A stretch of 64,000 nucleotides of DNA from Branchinecta lynchi (Eukaryota > Arthropoda > Branchiopoda > Anostraca > Branchinectidae): assembly GCA_023053575.1 (NCBI GenBank), contig JAKZAP010000014.1:1054001-1118000 (forward strand), read 5' to 3'. Positions 46,561 through 56,734 of this stretch are shown piece after piece. The position numbers were made by a program, and so were the translations under genes. Each line of letters starts with the position of its first letter. Position 1 is the stretch's first letter. The notes under the pieces are model-generated. The model saw nothing but the letters and a program-made list of their open reading frames with translations, did no database searches and was not told the DNA's origin.

Positions 46561-46775
46561 GGTTGATATCCTAGGATGTGTATCGCTCTCGCTAATGACC
46601 AGGATTACATGGTAGCCAAAGGGATCAGCATGTCTTTTGTTGGTTGATAAAATAGGAAAGAAATACTGTGCTCCGTCACATGATCACATGGTCTCCCAAG
46701 TGAGCTTCTCTACAGTAATGCGGGTATAACCATAATGATGTCTGGACCACTCATTCGTTAAAGAGCCGACATTAA

Positions 46776-47455
46776 AGCACAATGGACACTTCTAATGCTT
46801 TACTTTGTATTAAATGCTTCACAAATAAATATTTCCGACTTCCTTTAGAGGCGCTACGAAAATCGGAAGTTTTCTTGTTATCCCTTGTCTTTCCCTCTCT
46901 GGCATTTCGGCCATCCAAATCTTAGGAGCTGGGATATCGTGGCAGGAAATTCAAAAACTCCGAGCAATGCTTGATATAAAAGGATATGTTTGAGATGTCA
47001 CCAAAGTCAAGCCGCGGATGCAGTTTACATGATTGTTCTAGTGTTTCATCAGAAGTTCCACGGCTTAAAGTGCCTATTAAAAGTTTTTCTTTGTGGAATA
47101 GTGTTGTGAAGCTTGATTAGCTTGCTTTATAGAGTGTACCAGAATATGCAATAAGCTTATAAAAATAACATAGCTACAAAAATTAACCTATTCCAAATAG
47201 GTTCAACTTGGAACCTATTCAAATCTGAATTATACAAGCTGATTTATGCATAAACTAAAGATCTACTAAGTATTATAAGAAACATCACTTTTATCTTTGT
47301 CCAAGCTAGTAAATTGAGCAGGTACTGGCCCAAAAAACTACACTTTGAAATATCACAGAGAGGAAACTGTTGAAAAGCTGCTGATCTAGAGGGTAAGCAT
47401 TGTTCCTAGGTTGTTACAGAGTGGGATTGGGGTAGTCTGATGTGCCCATTGAACT
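46776..47455 (+). mobile_element. TTAA-flanked 0.67-kb element (family R9), copy 2
   Basis: TTAA at 46772-46775 and 47456-47459. Ends AGCACAATGGACAC and (reverse complement) AGTTCAATGGGCAC. Same orientation as copy 23896-24561 and colinear with it throughout. Confidence 0.82.
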
Positions 47456-47514
47456 TTAAATAAGGGGGTCGTCAAATGTTCTCGGAACTTACACAGGTCT
47501 GCCACAGAGTGAGA

Positions 47515-47592
47515 TAAAAGAAGACCAAAGGTTTCGATGGGACCCCAAAAATTCAATATTTGATCCAGACAATTGGGTTTTGGGTCATTCCA
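47515..47592 (-). repeat. R1 composite repeat, end fragment
   Basis: AAGACCAAAGGTTTCGATGG, GACCCCAAAAATTCAATATT, TGATCCAGACAATTGGG, then unrelated sequence. Confidence 0.8.
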
Positions 47593-48031
47593 GCGAAATA
47601 AAGCCAGGCAAAAAAATCTATTTCTCAGATTTTGACAAAAATTTCTCAGAATGATCTACCATGGTCCAGGACCTTCCCCAAACTTTTTTTCGGCGAAAAA
47701 AAAATTGTTCGGACTCTTGCCGCCTTGTGAGGTCAGATAAAAGCCTGATCCAAAATCTTTCCACTCCATTCTTTCAACTCTCACTGCCTTTGTAGAAAAA
47801 ATGGAGTGATGAATTTTTGGTTCGTTGATTTCGATACATATGTGGTTAAGTGTGATATGTAGGCTAGTGATAATCTGTGTTTTTCTCTATGTATATGGCA
47901 ACGGCTGAAGTAAATAAATAAATAAAATAAATTACTTTAGTCTTGGACTGACATGTCCAGCGTTATTTCTGTATACAACTACATATGGGTAGCGTACGAT
48001 AAGATTGTAATTGTTTCATATCACGGCACAC
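47593..48031. other. No gene seen; (AAAT)n tail
   Basis: GCAACGGCTGAAGTAAATAA then (AAAT)n at 47909-47933 looks like a plus-strand retroelement 3' end. The body is not recognised. Confidence 0.4.
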
Positions 48032-48252
48032 CAGAGTCGTTACTAGCTGGGGGCAAGGTATTTACTGACTGGTTGGTCATGTTTACCAACATTGTTTTTC
48101 CGAAAAAAACAATCGTTTTACGAAACAATAGACTGTTCTTGAGACAAATCGGCAGTTTTTACAGAAGAACTACTGTTTTGAGCGGAAATCGCTTCTCGCC
48201 AGCTCCTTTCTTTAACGACTGGCCAACTGCATTATGAGCCCCCCCCCCCCCC
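48032..48252 (-). mobile_element. R5 hAT-type MITE, copy 2 (reverse, partial)
   Basis: CAGAGTCGTTACTAGCTGGG, GGGCAAGGTATTTACTGACT and CGAAAAAAACAATCG match the reverse complement of the right end of copies 16222 and 54564. It ends in a 14-base C run at 48239-48252 without a clear second terminus. Confidence 0.65.
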
Positions 48253-49707
48253 TCATACGTGACGGCTTTGATGGCAGCATTGGTCACACATTTCAGCGGC
48301 CAAACGGGTGTTTATGAGTAAATTATTCGCTTCTAAAGTTACATGCAAACCGAAAAGATTTCGCCTTCAAAAATAAGCATGCAAAATTTGCGTTACTGGA
48401 AGGAAACCTGCATGTGACGCGTCAAAATCTCCGAGCGAAGGAGGGAATACTCTTGATGACTAACTGTTCTTGCGGATGCAAAATCTCCCTGTACCTAAGG
48501 GAAGAGCCGGAAGCGGTATCACAGCTGCTTCCAAACATCGCCGTGATTGGTTAACACAGGATTGAGTTGTTGAGTTTGAGTCGTTAGTGCTACGTTTTCT
48601 CGTTCTTCTCGAGGATCACTGGCGCCTTTTGGACTTGGTCATATAGAGTATCCGGATCCGAATACGAAATTCAAACTGTGCGTGCACTGACTTCAACACC
48701 GCGGCTATCTCGAGGTCTTTCGTCCCCGAATCTCTACACGGGAAAATATAGGATAGGGATGAAAGAATTGCTTTGCCCCCACAGTCAAGCTACACAGTAA
48801 ATAATATGAAAATCATATCCCAGTAGAGATAAGATTAATCCCAGTAGCAAATAATGCAGTTTAACTTTAATCCTTATTCGGAGAAACCTTTTACAGTGTT
48901 TACCGGAAAATATAAAACTTACTTTACTGAACTTTTCTGGTGCGCTTGAGGAGCAAATAGATGTTTCTATGTCAAGAAAGACTAGGCTCTTCCTTTGTTT
49001 TTCGTCTTATAATTCAAACAGAGAAGAATCAAGGGTAGTGATCAAACAATTACCTTGCCCTCCACGATCAAGAAATACCGAATAGAATCGATATTTCAGA
49101 TGTGCTTCAAGAGCATATAGATGCTTTAGCAATAGTATCAAGAAATCCTTGACTCGTCGTTTTTGTTTGGACCGTACAATTTTCGGAAAACATTCCTTAC
49201 ATTTGATGAACATTTTTATTCGTTGACTGAGCCTCCCACTTATGCGTGAGATTTAGGGTTTCACGGCAATTAAAAAGTTAGACCACCCTACTTGTTTAGC
49301 CATTTTAAGTTGCGCAAGCCTGACGCACGGTGTAAGGTAGAAAATCCCAATTCAACACTACCTCATAAGGCATTTCATTGACCGTTAACTACCACTCTTG
49401 AAAATCAGACAACAAAAGATTTACTAGAACTGTGACTTCACCACTGTATAACCATTGTTCTATTTAATTCGTAGGACATAACATTCGTGATCTTGGTTCG
49501 CTGAGTCCGTCATACCTTACTAGATTTAAAGTTTTTTGTTCTTCTTTCTTTAGCAATTCCTGGAAATTCCTTTCGGTTGAGTAGTTTGTTGAACATGCTT
49601 TTCTGAATATTAAAAGACCATGTATATGCCAAGAGAACCGTTAGAAAAAAAGAACTCAGCTCTGCTTCCAGTTTACTTGACATAACTAACTTTGAACCTG
49701 AATAACA
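48253..49707. other. No feature recognised
   Basis: Intron sequence; a possible faint relation of 48530-48690 to 8210-8340 (GATTGG..., TTCTAGCCGAG-like) is too weak to call. Confidence 0.35.
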
Positions 49708-50155
49708 TTTCCTTACCAAGATGTCTATGACCAGATATTTTATTGCAAAAGCCAAGAGGCCATAGCAACGACACATACACTCTAAAGAAGAAAAGCAAAT
49801 AACAGGTAACGTACTCATTAAAACAAAAACATTTCTTACAGTAGGTTTTCTCGATAGTATCAGGCAAACCTGGCTAAATTTGTAATTACCCCAGAAATAT
49901 GTTTATATATCCTTACCAAGATTTCCAGGACTAGATATTTTATTATTTTTCCTATATTTCCTTACCAAGATTTCTACGACTAGATATTTTATTGCAAAAG
50001 CCAAGAGATCACAGCAACGACACATACACTCTAAAGAAGAAAAGCAAATAACAGGTAACATACTCATTAAAACAAATATATTTCATAGTAAGTTTTCTCG
50101 ATAGTATCGGGCGAACCTGGCTAAATTTTTAATTACCCCAAAAATATATTCTCCA
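49708..50155. repeat. Direct tandem duplication, 249-bp period
   Basis: TTTCCTTACCAAGATGTCTA (49708) recurs as TTTCCTTACCAAGATTTCTA (49957). It is followed in both by TATTTTATTGCAAAAGCCAA, GACACATACACTCTAAAGAA, AAGCAAATAACAGGTAAC and GTTTTCTCGATAGTATC. A shorter third piece lies at 49912-49945. Confidence 0.88.
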
Positions 50156-50159
50156 TTTA

Positions 50160-51345
50160 CTTTATAACCCCATCCTCCCCAGAGACTCCTCTTCCAAAGG
50201 TCCTTAGTCCCGCTGGAATAGCCGACAGATGACAATGAAAACGAAAAGAATATGCTTGTACCCACATAGACCACTGTGGAAAAAACTATAGGCTTACACA
50301 TGTATGTAGCCTATGTATTTAACTACAGTTATTCATTCAGACTTAAAGTTTAACTGAAAGGCAAACTTGTTTTTGTATCATTTAACTGAACACACTGCAT
50401 TATTTGGCTTGTGTTAAGGGATTTTTCTGTTTTTCACTATTTGCCCTAGAATGACGTTCAGAATCTCTACGGCTGTCCTCACAACGCAAAATTCTACTAT
50501 GACGTCGGAAAATTTGAATCTCAATATAAACGCGGCTTTTCAGTGGCCAGCGATCATCTCGTGGAAGGTAGCTAACTGCGTGAACACTTATATTTCGTTT
50601 ATCGTTTTCATCAAGCACAAAACACAGGTACAAGCGCATAGTGGTACCACAAATCCGACAGGGAAATTCCACTATATGAATATCGATTATTCGTCAATAG
50701 CGCAGCAACGAAGTAATGCATTTTCATCGGGTCTTTGAGCCTCTCCACGTGAGTAGGTGATGGGTAACTAGATTGCCCTATCTAAGCCCTTTTCATTTAT
50801 ACTTTAATAAAAATTGCCTCTCGTCATTGTCTCCGGTTCACAATCCCTTTTTTGTCCCCATACTTCCTAACCACCGAAACCCCCGCACTTGTGTATAAAG
50901 TCGCACAACAAATGACATCTGACTGTCACTGGATTGGCGCAGGAGATGGAAGCGACAAGACAAAAAAAATAAGAAAAGCAAATACCACTTTTCGATAGTG
51001 TTTCGTTTTCTACCTATGACCTTTTAACACTTTTTGCCTCTGCCGAGTTTTGCCAGTCACACAACACAAACCTCTCCGAAAGCTCCAGGATCCGCCGACA
51101 ACTCTTTCACACATAAGGACACGAGACCATTCAAATTGTCACGGTAAACCATCAGATATCTTTTGGACTTCTTTTCGTTTGCTTGGTTTTCTCACTTTTT
51201 AACCACGGCGCGTTCAGTTTTCAAATAGTTTGCGTCCATTTGCCACGTCAGAGAGCAAGAAGGCTGGATCCAGATGACAAACGTTAACAAGAAAATCGGT
51301 TATTTCCCGTGGCAAGCTGGTGGCAAGTAATGGAATTTTCGAAGG
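50160..51345 (+). repeat. Repeat R6, long copy split by an R4 element
   Basis: Left part 50160-50346, right part 50804-51345. CAAAGGTCCTTAGTCCCGCT to GTTATTCATTCAGAC, then after the insert TTGCCTCTCGTCATTGTCTC, GCACTTGTGTATAAAGTCGC, ACACAACACAAACCTCTCCG and AAGAAAATCGGTTATTTCCC. Pieces of it recur at 5080, 37340 and 43520. Confidence 0.75.
50347..50803 (+). mobile_element. R4 TTAA-flanked MITE, copy 4 (nested in R6)
   Basis: TTAA at 50343-50346 and 50804-50807. Ends AGTTTAACTGAAAGGC and (reverse complement) AGTATAAATGAAAAGGGC. It is 457 bp and sits inside repeat R6. The matching unsplit R6 at 43520-43830 has a 4-base GTAG where the TTAA-element-TTAA lies here. Confidence 0.85.
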
Positions 51346-52449
51346 AATTTGCTGTAGTTCCAACGATCATTATACTTTTTTCTTTCCGGCATTTCACCAA
51401 CTCCACTCTCTCCATTTTAATTATTTTTACTGATATGGTCCCCTTTTAACAACCCTGGACAAAAGCCAAGAGCGCGACTGAAGCCTCCGGGCATAATCAT
51501 CTTTAAAACTTTCGGTCTTGGATAAAAAACATTTCACAACATCCCATCTCAGCTTGCCCGCCTAGCTGTTTCATTTTCTGAGTCAAGTTTAGTGTTTGTC
51601 GTATGTTTCTTAACATGCTTTTTGTTTTTGTACTCTACTGTTCTGTTCGTTTTAGCGGGTTTAAAAACAGACAGGTAAATCAGTTCAATCAACTACCTAG
51701 TAACTATTGCTCTCATCTTGACTCGTGCTAGGCTGCCGGTGCAGGAAAATGAACTGTAGTTCAGTTCCATAATGAACTGATTCTTGCCGCATAAAGCTCC
51801 TCCAATCTTGCGTGCCCCTCGACATCTCCTACTCCATCAAACATTTTTACGTCAATCAATTTTTTTTTTGTATCTAACACTTCGCTATGATTCTTGAAAT
51901 ATTCTGAAATCCATATGCTGCTCTGTCTGCCAGAACATCCCGAGAAAATAATAAATGTATTTGCACTCTAGGAGGAGGTAGGCTAAGGAGTAGGCTATCC
52001 GCTGACTTCTTTGCTAAAAAAAAAAAAACCGAAAAGGGTCTGAAGTCCGTATCCAAACATGAAGTTCTCGATCTTACTAATTCAGCTTCTGCCTTCCACA
52101 AACCAACTCTCTATTGTCGTTCATTAATCATCCTACATAGCAGCAACTTTCGGGCAAGAAAGATAACAAAATAAGAGAAGGCATTCCAATTTTTTTTTTA
52201 AATAAAGTGTTACATGCTGATTTCCAAAACTCATCGACATATCATCGACGGAAGGAATTTGTGATTCTCGGCATCGCGAAATTGCAGAATAGAGAGGCAG
52301 GCGATGATCAAATGAATTTGAGGCCAATTAGGAAACTAGAGGAACTGAATGTTTGGACTCTTTTGTCACTATGTATGACATTTTGATGGAAGATATGTAT
52401 ATCTCAAAACAAATAGATGATTTTGTGACGAGCAGAAACAGCATATTTA
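51346..52449. other. No feature recognised
   Basis: Intron sequence. A TTTTTGTTTTTGTACTCTACTGTTC stretch near 51622 faintly recalls the 4540-type retroelement tail. Confidence 0.35.
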
Positions 52450-52790
52450 GAGGTCGTCTTTTATAATCATGCAACCTACTTCTTTAATCCCTCCATCGTT
52501 TCTTAAACCCGGAGACCGAAATTTCGTACGGTTCACTCTCCCCCCCCCCCCCACACTAACGACACCTCACTGATTTCCTCCATTACCTTGTTTCGCTACC
52601 ATCGAATAGTGTCATTCTATTGACGTTTTGTTTGCGAGAAGTTTATTCATACGAAAAACCGGAAAAACCTTTGTACGCTAGAGGTAAAAAGGGCATGAAA
52701 AGGGCTCAAAGACATCCCAACCCGTGGATGATTTGATGAGGACAGAATTTTAAAGTATTCCACCATTTTAACATACTGGAACATGAAACA
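52450..52790 (+). repeat. Repeat R7, copy 2
   Basis: GCAACCTACTTCTTTAATCC, CCCGGAGACCGAAATTTCGT, CAACCCGTGGATGATTTGAT, ACCATTTTAACATACTGG follow the order of 20930-21200. A 14-base C run lies at 52539-52552. Confidence 0.6.
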
Positions 52791-52828
52791 GTAAATAATG
52801 CGGGATCATCACCGACGCCACTATGTCT

Positions 52829-53119
52829 TCATGCTTCGGACAGGGAAAAGCGCCATCTATTTTTCGGCCCCTCAAAAGGTTTTGAACGAGTGGCTAGTAC
52901 ATGCGTGCCATCCATCAAACCAGTAATCTCCTCCCGACAGATACAGATAGATTCCCATGCAATAACCTCTGTAATGATGTTTAGCCTAATCATTTTTAAA
53001 ATTGCCGATATGACAGAATTGACGGGTTTGCGCCAAGGTGTTGCCAGGATCGGAGGTAAATATTGAGGGAAAGATAAGGCAGATGCACTTAAAATTTGCG
53101 TTGGGCGCGACCGCTTCAA
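52829..53119 (-). other. Unassigned minus-strand open frame
   Basis: About 96 codons are open, with fairly mixed composition (for example EEITGLMDGTHVLATRSKPF). No domain, start context or splice signals that I can defend. It could be a relic of a transposase-like gene; equally it may be chance. Confidence 0.15.
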
Positions 53120-53628
53120 TCCGAAATTGCATCAAAAGGAATGTTTCAAACCCCAAGCGAGGGGCGAAAACTCTTCGAGAAGGTAAACTGGAAAGACAAA
53201 CTGTGTATAAGAACAATATGGACAGAGGCACAAAATGCATCGAATCTGAGCAACATCACGGTATTTTACCGGATTTTAAACTTAACTGTCCGTGGAAATT
53301 AAGGCTTGACGATACGAAGAGAAATCTGACAAACCTTATGCAGATTCAACTGAACGATTTTTGTTTTATTCCCACCATATTCTACGAATCTATCTAATGA
53401 CAAGCCTTGAAAATTCCGAGGAACATTCTTAACAATTTTCGGTTCATTTTTATATTGTATTGTACGTTGATGTACTAGCGTTACGTTAGGGATTACAGTG
53501 GGGAATCGTTCTGACATTCTTTGTAAAGAACCATGATTCGTACTGACCAAGATAAATATGACAAGTCTGCTTCCTTCATTGTTCACAGTGATTTATTATG
53601 TTGTTAACAAATAATCCTAGTCTATTCA

Positions 53629-53832
53629 AACAATGTTTACAACGGATACGTCAGCTATGATTCTTCATCAGCGATATTTCGGCCCTTCTTGGCAAGGGTT
53701 AATGATTACAGGTTTGTTTCCTTCCCCGAAGTTGAACCAGAGGATTGACAGCCTGACGAGGACCCTTGCCAAGAAGGGCCGAAATATCGCTGATGAAGAA
53801 TCATAGCTGACGTATCCGTTGTAAACATTGTT
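53629..53832. repeat. Perfect 71-bp inverted repeat (foldback F1)
   Basis: Arms 53629-53699 and 53762-53832 are exact reverse complements, with a 62-bp spacer that contains TTTCCTTCCCCGAAGTTGAA and GATTGACAGCCTGACGAGG. The arms include CAGCTATGATTCTTCATCAG and GGCCCTTCTTGGCAAGGGT. Related partial sequences are at 6746, 10497 and 25318. Confidence 0.95.
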
Positions 53833-54339
53833 GAATAAATGTTTCAAAGTCAGCTTTGGCTCAGAGAATATTTAATCCTAGTCGTAAGACGGAAAGAAAG
53901 GTAAGCACATGTGTTTTATAAAAAAAAAAAATCGTCCAATTTTCACTGTTTCAAAACACATTTTAATTATGAAAGGAGGCATGTGATTTCCCCAGCTGCA
54001 AGATCTTCCCATGGATGTCGTCATATTTCATCCCTCTCTTGTCGGTGCCTTAAACACACACACGACCTAACAGAGCTAACTCCGCCTTTTATTTAAGGCA
54101 TTCAATGAGGGTGTGCATATTTTACCCGTTAACATCCTAGGGACTCATTAATTATCAAAACCAAGCCAAAAAATATTCCCATACTAAGCTATTCCTTTGG
54201 ACGCGAAGAATAGCAGGCAGACATTTTGACTTCTGTAAATTTGGCAGCGGTCTTTGCAAGGCTTCGAGAAAACTATTGGTATGGGCCACGCCACGACCAC
54301 GACCCTGGGACTTTCCATCATTGGTCTGCAAATTTCCCG

Positions 54340-54560
54340 AATCTGACCACCCAAACGGTGGAGCTTCTTTTCCCTTCTTTTATCCGATCACGATTTGTCA
54401 CGCCAATATGGGATCCCCGCATTTGATTCCGAGCATAAAAAAAAACATCATAACTGCCGCAGCATAAAAGCTCGGCGGAATTAAGGACTGTAGATAAACG
54501 ACGACGTCTGTACAAAAGTGCTGGAACTTAACCGCACGTACAAGAGGGAGGATGCTTCAC
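54340..54560 (+). repeat. Repeat R8, copy 2
   Basis: CCGATCACGATTTGTCACGC, GGATCCCCGCATTTGATTCC, GGCGGAATTAAGGACTG and GAGGGAGGATGCTTCACCAG follow copy 40500-40830. It is interrupted by the hAT-type element that starts at 54564. Confidence 0.55.
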
Positions 54561-54563
54561 CAG

Positions 54564-54945
54564 CAGGGGAGTCACGACTGGGGGGGGGGGGGGAGGGGGG
54601 GGGACGCTCCCCCCCCCCAATGCTGTCGGCTATACGGTAAAACATAACCGAGTCGGCGCGAACCGCCGCGATTTTACGTCAAACAGTTGATTTTTTTCAT
54701 AAAAACAGTCGTTTTTTCTGAAAATTGGTCGATTTTTCGTCAAAATAGTCTTTTTTTTCTGAAAATCAGTATTTTTCTGAAAATCAGTGCATTTTTCTGA
54801 AAATCTGCCGATTTTTTTCAAAATTGTCATTTTTGTTGTTGAGAACAGTCGTTAATTCTGCAGAAAAGTCGGTAAAAATTACCAGCCAGTCGGTAAATGC
54901 CTCGTCCCCCCCCCCCCACACACATTTTGGCTAGTAATGCCTCTG
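54564..54945 (+). mobile_element. R5 hAT-type MITE, complete copy
   Basis: Exact 8-bp target duplication TTCACCAG at 54556-54563 and 54946-54953. Ends CAGGGGAGTCACGACT and (reverse complement) CAGAGGCATTACTAGCC. Inside are G runs, then TTTTTCTGAAAATCAGT-type units repeated about every 20-25 bp, then CAGCCAGTCGGTAAATGCC and a 12-base C run. Non-coding, 382 bp. Confidence 0.92.
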
Positions 54946-55115
54946 TTCACCAGGTCATGCATAACAGGAAGGGGGGGGGGCATTAAAAGTTTCGGTTGAT
55001 ATAAGTAGGCCTAAGTGCTATTGCTTTACTTCATTTCTTTTACCCGTGCGGCATTGCTTCATGTCATGGATCTTGTAGGTCGCAGCTGATCTGTCGGATC
55101 GAGATTGGGTGATGG

Positions 55116-55286
55116 CAGGGCCGTATCCAGGGGAGGGTAGGGTGTTGAAACCTCCCCCGAAACATACAAAAATAACAACTTTTCCAGGCTTTCCGCTCTG
55201 ATCTGTGTCTTTTTTGTCCGACCCGCAGGCAAAAAAAACCCAAAAGGCGACCCCCCCTCCGAAATAAATTCCTGGATACGGACCTG
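55116..55286. mobile_element. hAT-type MITE (CAGGGCCGTATCCAGG family), copy 2
   Basis: Ends CAGGGCCGTATCCAGG and (reverse complement) CAGGTCCGTATCCAGG. Flanks GGTGATGG (55108-55115) and GGTGTTGG (55287-55294) differ by one base. It is 171 bp and colinear with 14379-14556. Confidence 0.92.
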
Positions 55287-55294
55287 GGTGTTGG

Positions 55295-55841
55295 ACATCT
55301 TCGAGCTTTTATATGGGGATGTTTATCGAGAGAGTTTAGATCGTGTATGTTTTTATTGATTTCCGTAAAACGCTGAAAGTTCACTGTCTTGTTATCTATG
55401 AAACAGATACGTTTTTTCATACGTTTAAGTTTTTCTTTCTTCCTTTCCTTTCTCAAGTTTTCACTGATATTTTAGAATGTTTAGATCCTTAAAGCATGAT
55501 GTTGTTTTTCTTTGGTTGAAGTACACACCCATTTGTTGTATCTATAGTTCCGACAGCGAGTTCCGTTCCCATTTACGAGATTCTTTAGCATTCGCTGGTA
55601 TCAAGAGCATATAATAAGCCCATATTTGGCAATGCCTTTCACCAACTATTGATTATTACTAATAAACCAATATAACAATAATCTTTTCTCCTTCTTTAGA
55701 GAGGCGTTCGTCTCCATTGCCTCTTTTAGCTTTTTGGGTCAAATGGAACAAAATATTTCATGCATGGAGTCGAATTTGCTGGGTTTTCAGAAAACGACCG
55801 AAAATATTGTCCATCTTTCAACAGCACTGCATCAACTATTA
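55295..55841. other. No feature recognised
   Basis: Intron sequence without a supported exon. Confidence 0.4.
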
Positions 55842-56236
55842 GTTGCGTTTTCGCAGATACCATGGTATCTGATACCACGGTCTAAAGTCGTTTTTGCAGT
55901 TATCATGGTATCTGATACCACGGTCAAAAGTCGTTTTTGCAGTTATCGTGGTATCTGACCAATTATCGTGGTATCCGACCGTGGTAACTGGTCGTGGTAT
56001 CTGAAAAGTCATCTCACTTTCATCAAATTTTGTCAGATTGGTGAGAAAGAAGTTTGCCACTTAGTGATGTAACTGGATATCTGTTTTTCTTTTGGGATGA
56101 CTTCGAAAAGGGCAATTTCGGCAATAGTCGTTTTTGCAGAGCATTGTGTATCAGATACCACGATAACTGCAAAAACGAATAATTGCACATCCAGTTACCG
56201 TGGTAACAGATACCATGGTATCAGCAAAAACGCAAC
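55842..56236. mobile_element. TA-flanked foldback MITE built of GATACCACGG palindromes
   Basis: Ends GTTGCGTTTTCGC and (reverse complement) GTTGCGTTTTTGC, with TA on both sides. Inside, GATACCATGGTATCTGATAC and related palindromes recur at least six times, and CGTTTTTGCAGTTATC is repeated. The left and right parts pair extensively. It is 395 bp, consistent with a Tc1/mariner-type non-autonomous element. Confidence 0.85.
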
Positions 56237-56316
56237 TATTGTTTGTCGTCCGCTGAACGTCATGTATGGGAAGTCGAAGAATAAGACATGGGAAAAGAAT
56301 TCAAAGTCGCCCTTAA

Positions 56317-56730
56317 AGGCCTATTCTCGCCGTTCCCCGAGGACTCCACTTGAGGAGTCCCGGCGTTTTTGTTTGTCCCGGGGACTCACTCCCCATATTC
56401 TCGTGAGTCCCCGCGGATGGGGAATGCTCCGATTATCATCACCATCATCAAAAAGGACTCCCTTTGAGATTCGAAGGGGAATAAATTTTTGCTGGTGTGG
56501 TGCAATGTAAAATTAATTAAAAATAATCAGAACAAACAACACCAAAACTAAAGTGGATCCAGACTAATTTCGTCAACTGCATATTTTTTTTTTTCGAACA
56601 ATATCCAGATTAGAAGCATTCCCCGTGTTCTCGGTCTTTTTGTACGCGGAGTCCGCGTGGAGTGACTCCCTCTGTTCTAGCTGTTCCCTTCGATTCCCGA
56701 GGAATCTTCGGGGAACGGCGAGAATACGCC
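56317..56730. mobile_element. TTAA-type MITE with GGCGTATTCTCGCCG ends, copy 2
   Basis: TTAA at 56313-56316 and 56731-56734. Ends AGGCCTATTCTCGCCGTTCC and (reverse complement) GGCGTATTCTCGCCGTTCC. Internal sequence is colinear with 44719-45112. Confidence 0.87.
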
Positions 56731-56734
56731 TTAA

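Noticed and set aside
52829..53119. Harbinger-like transposase suspected from an LMDGTH segment
   Set aside because: The match is to three or four residues only; the expected downstream motifs and frame continuity are absent.
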